A DNA stretch of 64,000 bases from Gammaproteobacteria bacterium. GTDB lineage: Bacteria > Pseudomonadota > Gammaproteobacteria > Pseudomonadales > Pseudohongiellaceae. The stretch spans positions 46,871 to 110,870 of the forward strand of contig JABJIC010000004.1 in assembly GCA_018661465.1 (NCBI GenBank), in the 5' to 3' direction. The notes beneath the pieces were generated by a model that did not search any database, had not been told where the DNA came from, and worked only from the letters and a program-made list of their open reading frames with translations. Below are positions 61,490 through 64,000 of the stretch, one piece after another. Each line of letters opens with the position of its first letter. Within the stretch, counting starts at the first letter, position 1. The position numbers were made by a program, and so were the translations under genes.

Positions 61490-61581
61490 GTTTAAGGGGT
61501 TGGTTTAAGGGGTTAGTTTTAGGGATTGGTTTAAGGAGCTAATTGAAGGTGTCAATTCAAGGTGTCAATTCAAGGTATTAC
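61490..61581. repeat. Array of about seven imperfect 12-14-base tandem repeats
   Basis: Successive units read GTTTAAGGGGTTG, GTTTAAGGGGTTAG, TTTTAGGGATTG, GTTTAAGGAGCTAA, TTGAAGGTGTCAA, TTCAAGGTGTCAA and TTCAAGGTATTAC. It lies 17 bases before the start of the 331-residue gene (minus strand), whose leader or promoter it therefore forms. On that strand it offers two TTGACA hexamers. Confidence 0.7.
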
Positions 61582-61728
61582 TTGCCCTAGTCTTTGAGTT
61601 GAATAGCTGAAATGGCTAATTGTTTTAGTTTGCCATCATATTAGCTGATTGTCTTTGATACTCTTCCAAAACAGAATCATCTGCTAGAATTCAAGCATTG
61701 GCGATATTTACGCAGGAGAGTAAAAGAA

Positions 61729-62283
61729 GTGACGGGTAACTTAGAAGACAGTAGCGAGAAAGGTGAATCTCTTGAAACGGTCATTGGCAGTAATAAGGTG
61801 GTTAGTTTCCATTACAGGCTTCGCGAAGTTGATGCTAATGGAGATCACAGTGACTGGATGGAAGAATCGTTTAGTCGTGAGCCCCTCTATTATCTCCATG
61901 GCTTTCATAATGTGATTGTAGGCCTGGAAAGAGCACTTGAAGGAAAGAAGATGGGTGATGAGATAGAAATCACTCTTCAGCCGGAAGACGCTTATGGTAC
62001 GAGAGTGCCCGATGCAATTCAGAGAGTGCCGATAAAGCATCTGCAGTTGCCGAAGGGCATTAAGAAAATCCGACCGGCTATTACAGTGGCAGTAAAGACA
62101 AACCAGGGAGCTAAAAGTGTAGTGGTTTTGAAAGTAGGTAAATTCAATGCAGACGTAGATTTCAACCACCCTCTGGCAGGGCGGGTTTTACATTATCAGG
62201 TTGAGGTTGTGGACATTAGAGATGCCAGCAGCGAAGAGTTGGCTCACGGTCATGTACATGGGCCAGGCGGCCATCATCACTAG
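61729..62283 (+). CDS. SlyD-like FKBP-type peptidyl-prolyl isomerase
   Basis: This 184-residue protein starts at GTG 61729 after GCAGGAGAGTAAAAGAA. The FKBP half-barrels (KVVSFHYRLREVDANGDH, LYYLHGFHNVIVGLERALEG, PEDAYGTRVPDAIQRVPI) flank a SlyD-type insert region (PKGIKKIRPAITVAVKTNQG, ADVDFNHPLAGRVLHYQVEV). The C-terminus is His-rich (HGHVHGPGGHHH), a probable nickel/zinc site. It is a cytoplasmic folding helper and possible metallochaperone. The end overlaps the convergent cyclase-like gene by 4 bases. Confidence 0.9.
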   Translation: MTGNLEDSSEKGESLETVIGSNKVVSFHYRLREVDANGDHSDWMEESFSREPLYYLHGFHNVIVGLERALEGKKMGDEIEITLQPEDAYGTRVPDAIQRVPIKHLQLPKGIKKIRPAITVAVKTNQGAKSVVVLKVGKFNADVDFNHPLAGRVLHYQVEVVDIRDASSEELAHGHVHGPGGHHH

Positions 62284-63887
62284 GCAGTAGCAGTCTGTTT
62301 TCCGGTAGCCGCTTCTAGTACCAAAGGTAGCACTTTACGATTCACGACAATTTCGTAGTAATTCTCAGTTGCTTCGGGGTCTTCATGAACTTGTGAGTCT
62401 CGCCAAATTCCAACTTTTCCTTCACGAATGACCAAGTCTTTCTTGCGTCCATTTGCATCCGGATACTGGCCAACATGGAACATATACTGTTTGCCATTCA
62501 GCTTCATCTGCAGGCTCTTTAGTGGCATCTCTTCTTTGAGTTTCTGAAAGCCGTCTTCGTCCACCAGAATTCCGTTAACATTGTAACGAACGTAATGCTG
62601 GCCCTTCTCGCCTTTTTCATTTTCACCATCGGCAATGCGTAATACATCAACATTGAAGAGTCCTTTTTCCATACTCTCGCGAAGGTTCCAGGAACAGGAA
62701 GACATTCTATCTGCTAGTCCGATTGCCCCTGAGATCATGATGGACTTATCTTCATCATAAAGATAACGAGGTGCTTCATTCGAGTAACAGATGCCCACCC
62801 CAAGTTCCAGCAGAGGTAAGCCCATCTGAGTGGAGTAACGATTATTTGAGCCAACAATTTTGAGCATGTCACGGGCGTAGCCGCAACTGCGGGCTACTGA
62901 GAACCACTCTTGAGGGGTATTTTCATATTCAAGAAAACTCAGAATTATGGCATCACCCTCGATAAATACTTTATTCGCACCATAGGTTCCAAGAATCTTG
63001 TTGATTGGATTAAAGAAACGCATGCTGAAATAAGAAGCAGGATTGAGGCCTTTATTTTGCAATTCATCTGTCACAGTAGTCGAGCCTCGAACATCGGCCT
63101 TCATAATGGCGTGATGACAAATTTTTTCCTGATCTTCTTCAATTTCGGAACTGGTGGGAATTACATATAGCGTGCCGGCAGATTGAGAAAGCTTTAATTC
63201 GTCTTCCGCCGTACGTAAACTAATTCTATTAAACGCCCTATGGGCTAGACGATAATATTTCAACTGCTGACGATAGCGGCCAATATCCACCAGTAATTTC
63301 AAAGCGTCAGCGCTATCTGATTTGGAAACCTGTTCCTTAATCTGAGATCGCAGCTTCTCAAGAGATTTGATTTGCTCAGGATTTAGCGCGTTGCCTCCGC
63401 TGATGCTTGCTTGCAATTTCCCTGCGTCAATCTGTCCGCTTAAAAACTGGCATACAGTTTTTAGATCAACAAATTCCATGATGAGGGGATTGAGAGACCT
63501 TCGCATATAGTGAGAGGCTAATAGCTGCGGCAGAATTTTTTGTGACTTGAGTAACTTGGTAAATGCTTTTAGAGTTTTCTCTAATTGCTTAAGTTCACTC
63601 CTGCGTTGCCACCAGATTCGAAACCCCAGATCTTTTCGGGCCTCTGATAAGGTGCTTCTGTTCTGTTGAACATTAAACAAGGTCTCAATGTTTTGAGGAA
63701 TTTCGAACCAGCTAAGAGTTTCCTCCAGGCTTGTCTTTGAATCAGCAGCTGGACCCATAAAGTCTTGGGTCTCAAAAAGCCCACCAAGGTCATCGTGAAT
63801 TTCGGCAGCAGATGACTCTTCTCCTTTATCTCGCAATGGAGCAAGCTGAAATTTCTTTATTTGAATCGCTATCAATTCTCTAGACAC
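62280..63887 (-). CDS. Class III nucleotide cyclase-like protein
   Basis: This 535-residue frame has a helical N-terminal region (residues 1-250, coiled-coil around 95-220), then a class III adenylate/guanylate cyclase-like domain. The metal aspartates are in IMKADVRGST (Asp265) and FIEGDAIILSF (Asp312). The transition-state region reads ISGAIGLADRMSS, keeping Arg but with Gly where Asn normally sits, so catalytic activity is uncertain. A C-terminal region (RYNVNGILVDEDGFQKL onward) follows. The only start before residue 44 is a GTG at 63885-63887 that overlaps the stop of an IS3-type transposase, so the true N-terminus may be altered by the insertion. Confidence 0.75.
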   Translation of the reverse strand: MSRELIAIQIKKFQLAPLRDKGEESSAAEIHDDLGGLFETQDFMGPAADSKTSLEETLSWFEIPQNIETLFNVQQNRSTLSEARKDLGFRIWWQRRSELKQLEKTLKAFTKLLKSQKILPQLLASHYMRRSLNPLIMEFVDLKTVCQFLSGQIDAGKLQASISGGNALNPEQIKSLEKLRSQIKEQVSKSDSADALKLLVDIGRYRQQLKYYRLAHRAFNRISLRTAEDELKLSQSAGTLYVIPTSSEIEEDQEKICHHAIMKADVRGSTTVTDELQNKGLNPASYFSMRFFNPINKILGTYGANKVFIEGDAIILSFLEYENTPQEWFSVARSCGYARDMLKIVGSNNRYSTQMGLPLLELGVGICYSNEAPRYLYDEDKSIMISGAIGLADRMSSCSWNLRESMEKGLFNVDVLRIADGENEKGEKGQHYVRYNVNGILVDEDGFQKLKEEMPLKSLQMKLNGKQYMFHVGQYPDANGRKKDLVIREGKVGIWRDSQVHEDPEATENYYEIVVNRKVLPLVLEAATGKQTATA

Positions 63888-64000
63888 TTAGCAGCCTCTG
63901 TTGATAACGCTCTTCATACTTTACAGGCGACAGCTGATTATTGGAACTGTGCCGTCGTTTGCTGTTATAAAACATTTCAATGTAATCAAAAATATCACTC
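63880..64000 (-). mobile_element. IS3-family transposase OrfB, C-terminal end (runs off the right edge)
   Basis: On the minus strand the frame reads DIFDYIEMFYNSKRRHSSNN, QLSPVKYEERY, then QQRLLSV and a stop at 63880-63882. This is the conserved C-terminus of IS3-family integrase-type transposases (OrfB, just after the DDE catalytic region). The rest of the element is beyond the window. The right terminal inverted repeat should lie just past the stop, around 63855-63879, but I could not define it. Confidence 0.85.

Overview
The window reads as chromosome of a selenocysteine-using, LPS-producing gammaproteobacterium, probably on the Pseudomonadales/Cellvibrionales side. The evidence is a heptose-type LPS core locus ordered as in Pseudomonas, lipoprotein and outer-membrane genes, a gammaproteobacterial LexA box, and a thioredoxin-fold gene with an in-frame UGA. 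No rRNA or tRNA gene was found. Genus and species cannot be told from the sequence.

Layout. 1-1101 is the 3' part of a hydantoinase-A/oxoprolinase gene. 1315-16851 is a long same-strand run of envelope genes: a secreted TPR-like protein, a Ser-rich lipoprotein, a second lipoprotein, a membrane TPR protein, a PEGA-repeat protein with an FGE-like domain, a small secreted acidic protein, an ExbB/MotA-like channel, an Hsp70-like (ASKHA) protein, two membrane-anchored VWA proteins, two more lipoproteins and an M48 lipoprotein metalloprotease. I read the core as a proton-driven stator in which the ExbD/TolR-type partner carries a periplasmic VWA domain. I know of no described system with this composition. 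A GspE/PilB-type ATPase follows at 16981-18762.

18797-33847 is an LPS assembly region: waaF-waaC-waaG-waaP, a double kinase and a carbamoyltransferase in one overlapping operon, then a GT-C-like membrane protein and an LpxL-type acyltransferase on the other strand, hldE, an aldo/keto reductase, an FAD oxidoreductase and waaA. pepQ and four small genes (MAPEG, DUF1330, DUF4180, YbjQ) follow.

36885-42115 is a second unusual unit of five closely spaced, mostly overlapping genes: an LPLAT-type acyltransferase, an acyl carrier protein, an HlyD adaptor, a C39-peptidase ABC exporter, and a RAYT-like protein whose HUH catalytic histidines are replaced. It looks like an acylated-peptide maturation and export system with a domesticated transposase domain, but no substrate peptide is visible.

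43333-50358 (minus strand) carries gcvT-gcvH-gcvP preceded by a CBM9/DUF5916 outer-membrane protein. 50729-51316 is a periplasmic redoxin whose first redox cysteine is a UGA codon followed by a SECIS-like hairpin, so it is probably a selenoprotein. lepB and lhr are divergent, with a perfect CTGT-N8-ACAG LexA box in front of lhr.

57001-64000 holds smaller genes: a minus-strand RNA unit with its own promoter and terminator, a PilZ protein, DUF6164, TraB/GumN, a 58-residue protein, an XRE regulator, an unknown protein, a SlyD-like FKBP and a class III cyclase-like protein. The start of the cyclase abuts the end of an IS3-family transposase that runs off the right edge.
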